The notes under the pieces were generated by a model, which was not told the origin of the DNA, did no database searches, and saw only the letters and a list, made by a program, of their open reading frames with translations. 64,000 nucleotides of DNA from Bacillus sp. cl95 (GTDB taxonomy: Bacteria > Bacillota > Bacilli > Bacillales > Cytobacillaceae). Location of the stretch: contig NZ_FOYF01000004.1 of NCBI RefSeq assembly GCF_900115925.1, forward strand, positions 1 through 64,000, written 5' to 3'. Both the position numbers and the translations under genes were made by a program. Of the stretch, positions 28,446-36,785 are shown one piece after another; the stretch's first letter is position 1; each line of letters begins with the position of its first letter.

Positions 28446-29504
28446 ATGGTTATCGAATTGCTAAAAGAACTGATATCCATCGAAAGTTCAAACAAGGATG
28501 GAGCGAACACGGCTGTTGATTTTTGCGCAGGCTGGTTGACTCGCCATGGTCTTTCCCCTAAGCTTTTAGAAAATAACGGTTATAAGATGCTTATTTGTGA
28601 AATTGGTTCAGGAGACAAAACAATCATTTTCAATGGTCACGTTGATGTGGTAAGCGGACAAGTTGGTCAATTTATGCCGTTTGAAAAAGAGGGAAAGCTT
28701 TATGGTAGAGGTTCTGCCGATATGAAAGCAGGTGTTGCCGCCATGATGTGCGCTCTCTATCAATTAAGTGAAAAGCATTTAGATATTAAGATTCAACTTC
28801 AAATCGTCTCTGACGAAGAAATTGGCGGTTTTAATTGCAGTGGCTATCTTGTTGAACAAGGTTATGTTGGTGATTTTGTCATTTGTTCAGAACCGACTCA
28901 ACTAGACGTGGCATTGCAAGCTAAAGGGGTATTACAGCTGGACATTAAAGAATATGGTGTATCAGCCCATGGAAGTCGACCTTGGCAAGGTGAGAACGCA
29001 ATTGAAAAAGCATACAATACGTATCAAAAAATCCGTACGCTTCCCTTCACTACTGAAAGCTCGGAATATTACTCTTTCCCATCGTTAAACTTGGCAAAAA
29101 TTCATGCGGGTGATGTTTATAATAAAGTTCCCGATGAGTGCACCGTCTCTTTGGATATTCGTTACTTACCTACTCAGAGGATGGAGGACATTTTGAAACA
29201 AATTAAAGGAGTAACTGATGGATCAGTTCTTGTAAACATGTTTGCTCCCCCAATTGAAACAAGTAAGGACCATTCTGTTCTTACTCAACTTTCTCCTATT
29301 CTTAAAAAACTTACAAATAGAGATCCTGTCTTTTTTGGACAACATGGAACAGCTGATACTGTATTCTTTTCTAAAAAGGGCATACCAGCCATCGAGTTTG
29401 GACCAAGCGGAGCAAACTGGCATGGTGATGAAGAATATGTATGGATCGATTCTGTCTACATATATGAGAACATCCTCATAGAACTGGCCTCAAGCTTAAA
29501 ATAA
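28446..29504 (+). CDS. M20 family (ArgE/DapE-type) metallo-deacylase
   Basis: A 352-aa di-zinc hydrolase. Catalytic motifs: NGHVDVVSG (metal His, then Asp), GRGSADMKAG (bridging Asp), SDEEIGG (general-base and metal Glu), CSEPT (metal Glu) and the C-terminal GPSGANWHGDEEYV His. A dimerisation domain (about 165-265) interrupts the catalytic domain. This suits acetylornithine or succinyl-diaminopimelate deacylation, but the true substrate is not resolvable. GGAGG precedes ATG by 7 nt. Its promoter must lie in or beside the DnaA-box cluster. Confidence 0.9.
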   Translation: MVIELLKELISIESSNKDGANTAVDFCAGWLTRHGLSPKLLENNGYKMLICEIGSGDKTIIFNGHVDVVSGQVGQFMPFEKEGKLYGRGSADMKAGVAAMMCALYQLSEKHLDIKIQLQIVSDEEIGGFNCSGYLVEQGYVGDFVICSEPTQLDVALQAKGVLQLDIKEYGVSAHGSRPWQGENAIEKAYNTYQKIRTLPFTTESSEYYSFPSLNLAKIHAGDVYNKVPDECTVSLDIRYLPTQRMEDILKQIKGVTDGSVLVNMFAPPIETSKDHSVLTQLSPILKKLTNRDPVFFGQHGTADTVFFSKKGIPAIEFGPSGANWHGDEEYVWIDSVYIYENILIELASSLK

Positions 29505-29585
29505 CAGTCTTTTCATTACGAAAAAAGATTCCGCTTTGGGAAACGAGGTCGATTCACAGGGAGAAAAATTAAAAATGCAGTAGAA

Positions 29586-29613
29586 AAAGAGGTGCAATTC
29601 GCACCTCTTTTAT
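29586..29613. terminator. Terminator between M20 gene and PP2C gene
   Basis: AAAGAGGTGC-aattc-GCACCTCTTT is a perfect 10-bp stem with A/T flanks, between convergent genes. Confidence 0.88.
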
Positions 29614-29658
29614 ATTGTAATTAACTTCTAAATTACTTACCAATCAGTAAGAAATTGC

Positions 29659-30459
29659 TTACTGATTACTTGCTCTACTTGCTTCCTTTGAAATATTTAC
29701 TTTCCAGGAAACAATTGTAGTGCTATCTCTGACATCATTATCTCGGATATTCTTTAGGATTGACTGAATACTATCTTCATGAGAGTTAGAAAAAGCTTTG
29801 AAAATGTCATGTGGGTTTAAAAATGGTTCATTTGGGCATTCAATTAAACCATCCGTAGTTAAAAATATATGATTTTTACCTTTTCTTAGTTCCTTTACAC
29901 CAACGCTATAACAAGGTACTTCCTCTTCAAAAGTATTTACTTGTCCTATCCATTCGTAAAATTGTCTTTGATTTAACTGATACTGACCAAAAGCAGCAAG
30001 TTCTGGGTGAAATAAATAAAGAACACAGTCCCCAACCGAAAACCACCATACATACTTATCTTTTCTTACCACAATTAAACAAGCTGTTTCACCTGTAACC
30101 TTTCGACAATCAGATAGGAACGTTTCACCTTGAAACATATTTAAAATCTTTTCTTCAAGTTGTTTAAAAGTACAGTGATTTGTGGGTAGGGATAGTAATT
30201 GTTTTATTTCAGATTTCTCACTTCCAAAAAGGTCTAAAATGATTTTTGCGCTTTCGGATGTGTTATGTGCATCCAGAATAATGGCGAACTCCCAATCTTC
30301 ATTAACGTTTGTCCATACTAAACATCCATCTTCATTTTTATATTGTCCTGCATTTGAATTACCACCATAACGACCAACTACAATATGGTTGAGCTGAAGA
30401 ATATTCGGTTTATCGACGAAGTTTTCTTGGCTACCGACCCAACTAAAATCTTTAATCAA
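29659..30459 (-). CDS. PP2C-like serine/threonine phosphatase
   Basis: A 266-aa soluble protein. PP2C motifs are in order: NSNAGQYKNEDG (Asp of metal site), AIILDAHN (motif 2, Gly replaced by Ala but Asp kept), GETACLIVV, FSVGDCVLYLF, FLTTDGLIE and VRDSTTIVSW. All metal-binding Asp positions are retained, so activity is plausible. There is no sensor or membrane domain. It is the last gene of a minus-strand group after a GNAT and a membrane protein (48-bp gap). Not SpoIIE or PrpC by context; target unknown. Confidence 0.75.
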   Translation of the reverse strand: MIKDFSWVGSQENFVDKPNILQLNHIVVGRYGGNSNAGQYKNEDGCLVWTNVNEDWEFAIILDAHNTSESAKIILDLFGSEKSEIKQLLSLPTNHCTFKQLEEKILNMFQGETFLSDCRKVTGETACLIVVRKDKYVWWFSVGDCVLYLFHPELAAFGQYQLNQRQFYEWIGQVNTFEEEVPCYSVGVKELRKGKNHIFLTTDGLIECPNEPFLNPHDIFKAFSNSHEDSIQSILKNIRDNDVRDSTTIVSWKVNISKEASRASNQ

Positions 30460-30507
30460 TGTTTTCTTCCTCTCAACCGAACCCGGTAGTTTTTGGGGTC
30501 TTTTTTT

Positions 30508-31098
30508 TCACGTAATGTTTTTTATGATGTCGTCAACAGATGCTCTTAATACGGGATAGGAGTTATTGTACATATCTAATGGCTTCTTCATTTTTCTAAA
30601 GCCGATTCGGGTAAGAACATTTTCTCCTTCTTCAGTAATGGCAATCGCGCCGATTTCTTTAATCTCAATACCTTTTTCTTTAAGACGTTGAAGTTCTTTT
30701 GGAATGTCACGGATGATTTTTTTTGCGAATTCCTTCCGCATTGGATCGTGAATATCTACTATCAGGGAAATAAAATAAATATAGACTTCCTTCGGGCTAT
30801 CATAATCTAATAAATGCTCACTTAAATTACCTTCTTCTAAAGTACCATTTAGAATTCCTTCATATGTATGTTGATTCAAAGGAAACAAACTATAAATTCC
30901 TTTTATCTCATCGTTTACTTTTACGACATTGTAAACTTCCGGATTTTTATCCATAATCTCAGCCACATAATCTTCAGAAACGTGCCATTCCTCTGGATAA
31001 ATTTTATAATTCAGATCCAGCATTCCTTTTATATCTTCTCTTTCGGCCTTTGTAACATGAAAAGAATGGCTCATGCTGTCCGACTGTTCACTATTCAT
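30508..31098 (-). CDS. GNAT-like acetyltransferase
   Basis: A 196-aa soluble protein with GNAT-like architecture. An N-terminal helix pair is followed by KVNDEIKGIYSLFPL, then YIYFISLIVDI and a C-terminal KEIGAIAITEEGENVLTRIGFRKMK, the usual end of the fold. The P-loop (Q/RxxGxG/A) is degenerate, so acetyl-CoA binding is unproven. Its ATG overlaps the stop of the upstream membrane-protein gene by 4 nt (ATGA), indicating coupled translation. Confidence 0.6.
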   Translation of the reverse strand: MNSEQSDSMSHSFHVTKAEREDIKGMLDLNYKIYPEEWHVSEDYVAEIMDKNPEVYNVVKVNDEIKGIYSLFPLNQHTYEGILNGTLEEGNLSEHLLDYDSPKEVYIYFISLIVDIHDPMRKEFAKKIIRDIPKELQRLKEKGIEIKEIGAIAITEEGENVLTRIGFRKMKKPLDMYNNSYPVLRASVDDIIKNIT

Positions 31099-31580
31099 AA
31101 TAGTCTCCCTTCGGATTCAATTTTGTGAATAATTTCTTTAAAAAATTCAGCTTGATCCTCGTCATATAGATGATATGATTTTTTGACGGTAGCTCTCGCC
31201 TGAGAGCATCCAGATAGGAAGTGTTCAAGAAATTGAACCCAGGCTTTCCACAATTTCTTATCATTCTTATTCTTTACGATTTGACGTGCATAGAATTCAT
31301 ATATTACATCAAATAAATTTAGGTAATAGTAAATAAATGCTTCTTGTTTAGCCTGCAATTTTAAATCACTTTGATCTTCTTTTTTTGAAAGAGGATGATT
31401 ATCATATATCCCCCACAATTCCGGGTCATCAATAAGCAGTTTATCAATTTCTAGCAGAAGCTTATTATGCTCCAGTTTAGCCGTATTCCTAATCGTAATT
31501 TTGTTAAAGCGATAAGTGATGTACACCGTCACAAGGGAAAGAACAAAAGAAATAATCGATATGGTCAAAGCTATATCCAT
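31095..31580 (-). CDS. Single-TM helical protein, possibly DUF4760-like
   Basis: A 161-aa protein. An N-terminal TM helix (about residues 4-24) is followed by a charged helical domain rich in aromatic residues (YYYLNLFDVIYEFYARQ; KLWKAWVQFLEHFL). No catalytic motif seen. The build resembles the poorly characterised DUF4760 group. GGGGTG precedes the ATG. First gene of the group with the GNAT and PP2C genes. Confidence 0.6.
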   Translation of the reverse strand: MDIALTISIISFVLSLVTVYITYRFNKITIRNTAKLEHNKLLLEIDKLLIDDPELWGIYDNHPLSKKEDQSDLKLQAKQEAFIYYYLNLFDVIYEFYARQIVKNKNDKKLWKAWVQFLEHFLSGCSQARATVKKSYHLYDEDQAEFFKEIIHKIESEGRLL

Positions 31581-31726
31581 TATTACACCCCGATTCCATT
31601 TTTTTCATAGATTTGCCCCTATTATACACGAAACCACATCTGAAAATATTTCAAAAAAAGCAAAAAAATATGATCCTAATAGATATTTTTTTGAGACAAG
31701 CCTGCTTCTTTTTGCATTTAATAGAG

Positions 31727-31796
31727 TATCCGCAAAAGAAAAGATGTGCAAGGTATTATCCCTATCATGGATGAATCCTCGCACACCTCTTCTTGG
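31727..31796 (-). terminator. Long hairpin after the acyl-CoA dehydrogenase gene
   Basis: On the minus strand AGAAGAGGTGTGCGAGG pairs with CCTTGCACATCTTTTCT (three G-U pairs), followed by a T-rich stretch. It directly follows the stop at 31798. Confidence 0.7.
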
Positions 31797-31797
31797 T

Positions 31798-33477
31798 TTA
31801 TGAAGTAACCGACTTTTGGACTTCAGACAATACGATGTCCTCAAAATACTTAACCGTTTTTAATTCCTCATTGAACTCATACCGATCGTTCCAAGTATCT
31901 TCAAGAAAGATTTCCATTAACTTCTGAGCTTTCTCACTGCCTTTTGCTGCGTACTCCAGTGCTACTACACTTTCAAGGATGACTGTCATCAATTTAGCCA
32001 CTTTTTTGGAGTGGAATGTTTGATGATGATCTGAAGCCGCCACTAAAGAAGATGTTAAGTGCTCTAGCAGTAGTAACCCTTTTTCAACGGGTGCAAGCCA
32101 CTTCCTACTTAAATTAGCGACCTTTTCCAATCTGTTGCGCATCTCAGCAATAAATAATTCGTGAACACGGTATTTATGCATGAGACGGAGAACTTCCAAA
32201 CCTAAAATGTTTGCCGTCCCTTCCCAAACTGTCAAAACTTGCGCATCCCGTAATAATCTCGGTGTAACAAAATCCTCAATGAACCCATTGCCACCGTGCA
32301 TTTCAATCGCTTCATGCGAAAAATGAATGGCTTGTTCGGCAGTTTCTTTTTTCAACAATGCAATATAAAGTCTGTTCAATATTTCCTCTTGAGGTTGTAT
32401 CGCTTCTCTAGAATTCATTACCTTATCAAAGAGCGGCAAGTATTCAAACACGGTTCGAGTTTCAATTTCCAGCTTTGTTGCAAGCTTTGTCAGCGTATCT
32501 TTGACCATCGGAAACTCGACCAACTTCTTACCAAAAGCATCTCGTCTTAAGGCGTATTTCCTTGCTTCATAGTAAGCTCTTCTCATTATCCCTAACGATG
32601 CTATCGTATTACATACCCTCGATAAATTGAGAGCCTCCATCATATAATAAATTCCTTTTTCGGGATCACCCACTACAAAAGCTTCTGCCCCATCAAACTC
32701 TACCTCTGCAGATGGAACAGCCTTCACACCCAACTTATCCTTCAATCGGCGAATTTTGATTCCATTCTGTGAACCATCTTCTTTACGCCAAGGGACAGCA
32801 AAGAGAGTCAGACCTTTTGATCCTTTTGGGGCCCCTTCGATTCGTGCTAGAACCATAGCGACTCCACACATGCCTGCATTGGAAGCAAAATATTTCTCAC
32901 CATAAAGCTTATAGCTATCTCCATTGTTAACCGCCTTGGTTTCGTTCGCCCCTACATCCGAACCGCCTTGTCTTTCGGTTAGAAAGGTTGCTCCCTCATA
33001 AAGGTCGGTTTCCCCTGTCGAAAGGACGTGGGGTAAAAACCGATCCTTTATTTCAGATGAAGCATAGTGATCCAATAAATAAGCGGTTGCCATCGTAAGA
33101 GTGACAGGACAATAAAAGCCTGCTTCCGTCTGTGACAATACATACCCCTGAGCATAAGAATAAATATAATTGCCCTTCCTTTTTAACTCTGGTATCTCTT
33201 TGTGTACGAAGCCGACAATCCCGCTATTGTACGTATCACTAACGGTCCTTAGATACCCTTCATTCACCCAAACCTCGGAAATATCATCACCATATTTATC
33301 ATATTTGATTAGGCGAGGTTGTCCTTCCCGATCGGTAAATCTAGCTCTTTCATCTATTTCATTGGCACATTTCTCTCCGAATGAACTCAATTCCTGATCG
33401 GCAAATTCAAAAAAATCTGGTTCCAGAAGTTCTTTCAATAAGGAACGAAATGATTCATCTTCAGTATAAAAGTTCAT
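31798..33477 (-). CDS. Acyl-CoA dehydrogenase, AidB-like long form
   Basis: A 559-aa FAD enzyme, longer than classical acyl-CoA dehydrogenases (about 380 aa). Visible motifs: AGFYCPVTLTMA; the FAD/substrate segment FLTERQGGSDVGANET near 170; KYFASNAG; RRDAFGKKLVEFPM; and EMHGGNGFIEDF with TVWEGTANI. These are typical of the AidB/FadE subgroup. A C-terminal helical extension of about 110 aa follows. Substrate unknown; beta-oxidation or branched-chain degradation is suggested by the ligase gene upstream, whose stop lies 4 bp before. AGGAGGTG precedes the ATG. Confidence 0.9.
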   Translation of the reverse strand: MNFYTEDESFRSLLKELLEPDFFEFADQELSSFGEKCANEIDERARFTDREGQPRLIKYDKYGDDISEVWVNEGYLRTVSDTYNSGIVGFVHKEIPELKRKGNYIYSYAQGYVLSQTEAGFYCPVTLTMATAYLLDHYASSEIKDRFLPHVLSTGETDLYEGATFLTERQGGSDVGANETKAVNNGDSYKLYGEKYFASNAGMCGVAMVLARIEGAPKGSKGLTLFAVPWRKEDGSQNGIKIRRLKDKLGVKAVPSAEVEFDGAEAFVVGDPEKGIYYMMEALNLSRVCNTIASLGIMRRAYYEARKYALRRDAFGKKLVEFPMVKDTLTKLATKLEIETRTVFEYLPLFDKVMNSREAIQPQEEILNRLYIALLKKETAEQAIHFSHEAIEMHGGNGFIEDFVTPRLLRDAQVLTVWEGTANILGLEVLRLMHKYRVHELFIAEMRNRLEKVANLSRKWLAPVEKGLLLLEHLTSSLVAASDHHQTFHSKKVAKLMTVILESVVALEYAAKGSEKAQKLMEIFLEDTWNDRYEFNEELKTVKYFEDIVLSEVQKSVTS

Positions 33478-33481
33478 GGAA

Positions 33482-34996
33482 TTACACCTCCTGATGCGTT
33501 TTTCTAAGGACTTGCTTCAAAATTTTGCCCGTAGCATTTCTAGGAAGTACTGCTACTTGTTCGTAAAGTCGCGGTATTTTATAAGAAGCAATTTTACCAG
33601 CGAGAAAAGCATGGCATTCTTTACCAATATCTTGAAGTTCATCTCTACAAACTACAAAAGCTTTGACTGTTTCACCCCACTCAGGATGTGGGACACCGAT
33701 GACCGCAACCTCAGAAATAAGAGAATGTTTGATAAGTTCTTCCTCTATTTCCTTCGGATAAATATTGACCCCGCCCGAGATTATCAAATCCTTCTTCCTA
33801 TCCACGATCCAAAGAAATCCTTCTGCATCTCTTTTACCAAGGTCACCAGTCCGCACCCATTCACCTAAGAAAACGGCTTTCGTTTCTTCCGGATTCTTGT
33901 AGTACCCTTTCATAATCCCTTCTCCGAAAAGAAGTATTTCACCTATTTCGCCGGTTTTCACGTCATTACCCTCGCTATCTACGATACGAAGTTCTGTACC
34001 AAGTGCGCCTCTGCGTCCGATGCTTCCTGCTTTTTCACCATGTTCCTCCGGCATTAACAAGGTACCACTCGGGCCTGATTCGGTTAGACCATAAACACAA
34101 TACAAAGATTTTGTCTGGAAGCTGTTTTCAACAAATTCGACTTCGCCCTTTGAGAGCGGCGCTCCGCCGTAAACCCAATATTTCATAGAAGAGAGATCAT
34201 AAGAGGGAAGGTTTGGTTGTTTCGCTGTAAACAAATAAGCTACAGGTGCACCAAAGAAGTGAGTTGTTTTTTCTGTATGAACGAGTTGAAGGAGTCTTTC
34301 CGGTGTAAAAGTTTCTGATAGAACATGGGTAGCGCCCACAAATGTGCCGGCCACCAAAAATAGATGCAACGGAGCAGAATGGCTTAACGGCATCATATGT
34401 AGGATTCGGCTCTCAGGTTTCATTTCCATTTCTACACTCATCATCGTGGCAACAGTCAAGATATTGCGATAAGTGAATAGAACTCCCTTTGGCTTGCCTG
34501 TTGTACCCGAAGTGTAGAGGACGGTTGACTCGTCATCTTCCTTCAATTGGCAAAGAATCTCGCCGTCAGCTCCAGATTCGAGCAGTTTAGAAAATGATCG
34601 CCATACACCAGAATCTTCGCCTGTCTTGATACATATAGTTGGCAAGTTAGGTAATAGTTTTGCCGTTTCAAACAATAAATCATGGGTAATCATCGCTTTC
34701 GCATCACAATGCTCGACGATATAGGCAAGCTCTCCTTGACTAAGTTTTGCATTCACAGGTACGACAATCGCACCTAGTCTTTGAATCGCGAAATAAGAAA
34801 TCACGAATTCAAGAGTATTTGGCAAAAAGAGAACCACCTTGTCTGAAGGACTGACACCTTGATCCTTCAAGGATTGCGCGAACCTATTCACAAATTCGTT
34901 TAATTCTTTGTAAGTAACTCTATCACTCTCAGTTACTACCGCTTCCTGGAAAGGGTATTTCCTGGCATTTCTGGACAATAACTCTGAAACATTCAT
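33482..34996 (-). CDS. AMP-forming acyl-CoA ligase
   Basis: A 504-aa ANL-superfamily enzyme that activates a carboxylic acid to acyl-AMP and then acyl-CoA. Motifs: P-loop YTSGTTGKPKG (near 165), GLTESG (A5), the A8 segment RTGDLGKRD and the A10 lysine in PRNATGKILK. Chain-length preference cannot be read. The ATG overlaps the merR stop (ATGA). Forms an operon with the MerR regulator upstream and the dehydrogenase downstream, so the product is probably the dehydrogenase substrate. Confidence 0.93.
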   Translation of the reverse strand: MNVSELLSRNARKYPFQEAVVTESDRVTYKELNEFVNRFAQSLKDQGVSPSDKVVLFLPNTLEFVISYFAIQRLGAIVVPVNAKLSQGELAYIVEHCDAKAMITHDLLFETAKLLPNLPTICIKTGEDSGVWRSFSKLLESGADGEILCQLKEDDESTVLYTSGTTGKPKGVLFTYRNILTVATMMSVEMEMKPESRILHMMPLSHSAPLHLFLVAGTFVGATHVLSETFTPERLLQLVHTEKTTHFFGAPVAYLFTAKQPNLPSYDLSSMKYWVYGGAPLSKGEVEFVENSFQTKSLYCVYGLTESGPSGTLLMPEEHGEKAGSIGRRGALGTELRIVDSEGNDVKTGEIGEILLFGEGIMKGYYKNPEETKAVFLGEWVRTGDLGKRDAEGFLWIVDRKKDLIISGGVNIYPKEIEEELIKHSLISEVAVIGVPHPEWGETVKAFVVCRDELQDIGKECHAFLAGKIASYKIPRLYEQVAVLPRNATGKILKQVLRKTHQEV

Positions 34997-35376
34997 CCTT
35001 TTTCGCCCCCAATAGAATCAAGTTTTATAGTAAAGTCATGTAACAACGATTCAATCTCTCTTTTCGTTTCTTCTAACTCTCGAATTCGTTCATTCACCTC
35101 CTCTAGTTTTTGCTTGCCATACTCCATTGTCCTTTTCAGCTGTTTTTTTCCAGTCCTATCCTTGTCGAAAAGCAAAACCATTTCTTTGATTTCCTCTAGA
35201 GAAAATCCATACTTCTTTCCACGCAATATCAGTTTAAGTTGAGCATATTGCTTTTTTGTATAAACCCTGCCGTTTGTCTCTGTTCGCTTCGGTTTTAATA
35301 AACCTAGTTCTTCATAATAGCGAATGGTACGAGTGGTAACCTTAAATTCATTCGCTAAATCAGAGATACTATACAT
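34993..35376 (-). CDS. MerR family regulator of the acyl-CoA operon
   Basis: A 127-aa regulator. An N-terminal MerR HTH (YSISDLANEFKVTTRTIRYY, with EELGLLKP) is followed by a long dimerisation coiled coil (about 75-115). The short C-terminus has no cysteine metal site, so it is not a metal sensor; an acyl-CoA ligand is likely from context, as for LiuR-type regulators. The ATG at 35376 lies 5 nt from AAAGGGTGG. It probably regulates its own operon through the palindrome in the promoter spacer. Confidence 0.88.
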   Translation of the reverse strand: MYSISDLANEFKVTTRTIRYYEELGLLKPKRTETNGRVYTKKQYAQLKLILRGKKYGFSLEEIKEMVLLFDKDRTGKKQLKRTMEYGKQKLEEVNERIRELEETKREIESLLHDFTIKLDSIGGEKG

Positions 35377-35410
35377 TGATACCACCCTTTTCTAAATAAT
35401 CGATATGTGT

Positions 35411-35441
35411 ATGATAACATTGACGTTAACGTAAACTTCAA
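35411..35441 (-). promoter_or_regulatory. MerR-type promoter with operator in 19-bp spacer
   Basis: On the minus strand -35 TTGAAG (35436-35441) and -10 TATCAT (35411-35416) are separated by 19 bp, the long spacer typical of MerR promoters. Most of that spacer is the palindrome TTTACGTTAACGTCAA (core ACGTTAACGT, perfect; 35420-35435). Confidence 0.85.
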
Positions 35442-35488
35442 CAAAAAAGTGGAAACCTCCTTCAACTTTCCTTAGAAAAAAGAGGCTG

Positions 35489-35535
35489 ACTCAAAAGGTC
35501 GTTTTATAACGATCTCAACAGTCAGTTTTTTTGAG
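35489..35535 (+). terminator. Terminator-like hairpin in the merR-VOC intergenic region
   Basis: CTGACT and AGTCAG flank an inner CGTT-ttat-AACG hairpin, followed by TTTTTTT. No plus-strand gene precedes it, so it may be a relic. The rest of 35540-35760 shows no gene. Confidence 0.5.
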
Positions 35536-35760
35536 AACTCATTTTAGGCGTTTTTGGGAGTATTAGAAGTAAATGCAAAGGGGATTACCCGTTACAATAT
35601 GCTTTTTCTCGCTTATGAAGTACTTTTCACACAAAACATAATCGAGATTTGTTGTTCATCTTACATATGAAGGACTTATCTCCAAAGCCCTCACAAATTT
35701 GTTCTTCTATTCCCTAAAAAAATCCCCCATTCACTAAGGATTTGCACATTATCACATTTT

Positions 35761-35809
35761 CAAAACAAAAGAGCGTGTCCCAAAAGTATAACTTTTGGGA
35801 CACGCTCTT
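35761..35809 (-). terminator. Strong terminator after VOC gene
   Basis: AAGAGCGTGTCCCAAAAGT pairs perfectly over 19 bp with its complement, with a 3-nt loop. The stem overlaps the VOC stop codon. Confidence 0.88.
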
Positions 35810-36194
35810 AGCTTTCATATAATTCGATTGGCAAACCGTCTGGATCTGCGAAAAAAGTAAATTTCTTTTCAGTGAATTCATCAATCCTGATATCTTCTAC
35901 TGCAATCCCGCGTTCCTTTAGTTCTGCAACAGCTGCTTCGATGTTATCTATTTTGAAGGCAAGGTGTCTTAGTCCAGCAGCTTCTGGGAAACTTGGACGA
36001 ACGGGTGGATCAGGGAACGAGAACAGTTCAATTTGATAGGTGTCACCAACCATCAAATCTAGTTTATACGACTGTCTCTGTTCTCTGTAAGTTTCTCTTA
36101 ACATCGGCAACCCTAATATATTTACATAGAAGTCTTTCGATTTTTCGTAATCAGAACAGATAATGGCAATGTGATGAATTTGGGTTAACTTCAT
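35808..36194 (-). CDS. VOC (glyoxalase-like) family protein
   Basis: A 128-aa metal-binding vicinal-oxygen-chelate protein with two beta-alpha-beta-beta-beta modules. The metal ligands fit: His in IHHIAIIC, Glu in YQIELFSF, His in LRHLAFKI and Glu in LPIELYES. It resembles the YaeR/YwkD subgroup. ATGA overlaps the stop of the HAD gene. Last gene of the RibA-RibD-HAD operon; its role there is not known. Confidence 0.88.
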   Translation of the reverse strand: MKLTQIHHIAIICSDYEKSKDFYVNILGLPMLRETYREQRQSYKLDLMVGDTYQIELFSFPDPPVRPSFPEAAGLRHLAFKIDNIEAAVAELKERGIAVEDIRIDEFTEKKFTFFADPDGLPIELYES

Positions 36195-36766
36195 CGTTGC
36201 TTAATCTTCAGTTGGTGTGAGAATTCTTGCCAATCCTTAATTCTAGGGACGACTGCAAAATCACGATTGTAAGACTGATGAATGACATAGGGCTTTACCG
36301 GTAGATGGGCAAGCGTTTCTAAAATTGCAGGCTTGTCATCGAAGTAATAGTCCAATTCAAGCTCTTCAATGATTTGGACCTTTTCTCCATCCTTCATCCC
36401 ACAGTAAAATCTATCATCTCTAACTGGGAAGCCTGCTGCTTTCATCCATTCTTTCGTCCGTTCACCGTGTTCTTTTGGTCTTGCAGTAATATAATAAATT
36501 TCATGCCCGTCAGCGATTAATTCCTGTAAAAACTCCACAGCTCCAGCGAATGGGGGACACGAGGTATAGTAAATCTCTTCAAGGGAACTATTCCACATCT
36601 TTCCGCCCTCTTCGGCTGATAAACCGAATGGTTCATGAATTTCTACTTTATCTAACGAGTGATAGATTTCTAGAGAAATATTCTGTTGCAACTTTTTATT
36701 GTACAAATCAAAAGCGTGTTCACGTAAATTTATGAGCGTATCATCAATATCAAATCCGAATTTCAT
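36191..36766 (-). CDS. HAD-superfamily 5'-nucleotidase-like phosphatase
   Basis: A 191-aa HAD phosphatase of the NT5C type. Motif I is FGFDIDDTLIN (nucleophile Asp plus Asp+2), motif II YYITARPKEH, and the last Asp pair YYFDDKPA. AGAGG precedes the second of two adjacent ATGs by 6 nt, which gives the MKFGFDID start usual for the family. It overlaps nothing but begins 19 nt inside the ribD 3' end. In this operon a plausible job is dephosphorylating the RibD product, as shown for other Bacillus HAD proteins; that is inference. Confidence 0.8.
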   Translation of the reverse strand: MKFGFDIDDTLINLREHAFDLYNKKLQQNISLEIYHSLDKVEIHEPFGLSAEEGGKMWNSSLEEIYYTSCPPFAGAVEFLQELIADGHEIYYITARPKEHGERTKEWMKAAGFPVRDDRFYCGMKDGEKVQIIEELELDYYFDDKPAILETLAHLPVKPYVIHQSYNRDFAVVPRIKDWQEFSHQLKIKQR

Positions 36767-36785
36767 CATTAACCTCTTTAAGTTT

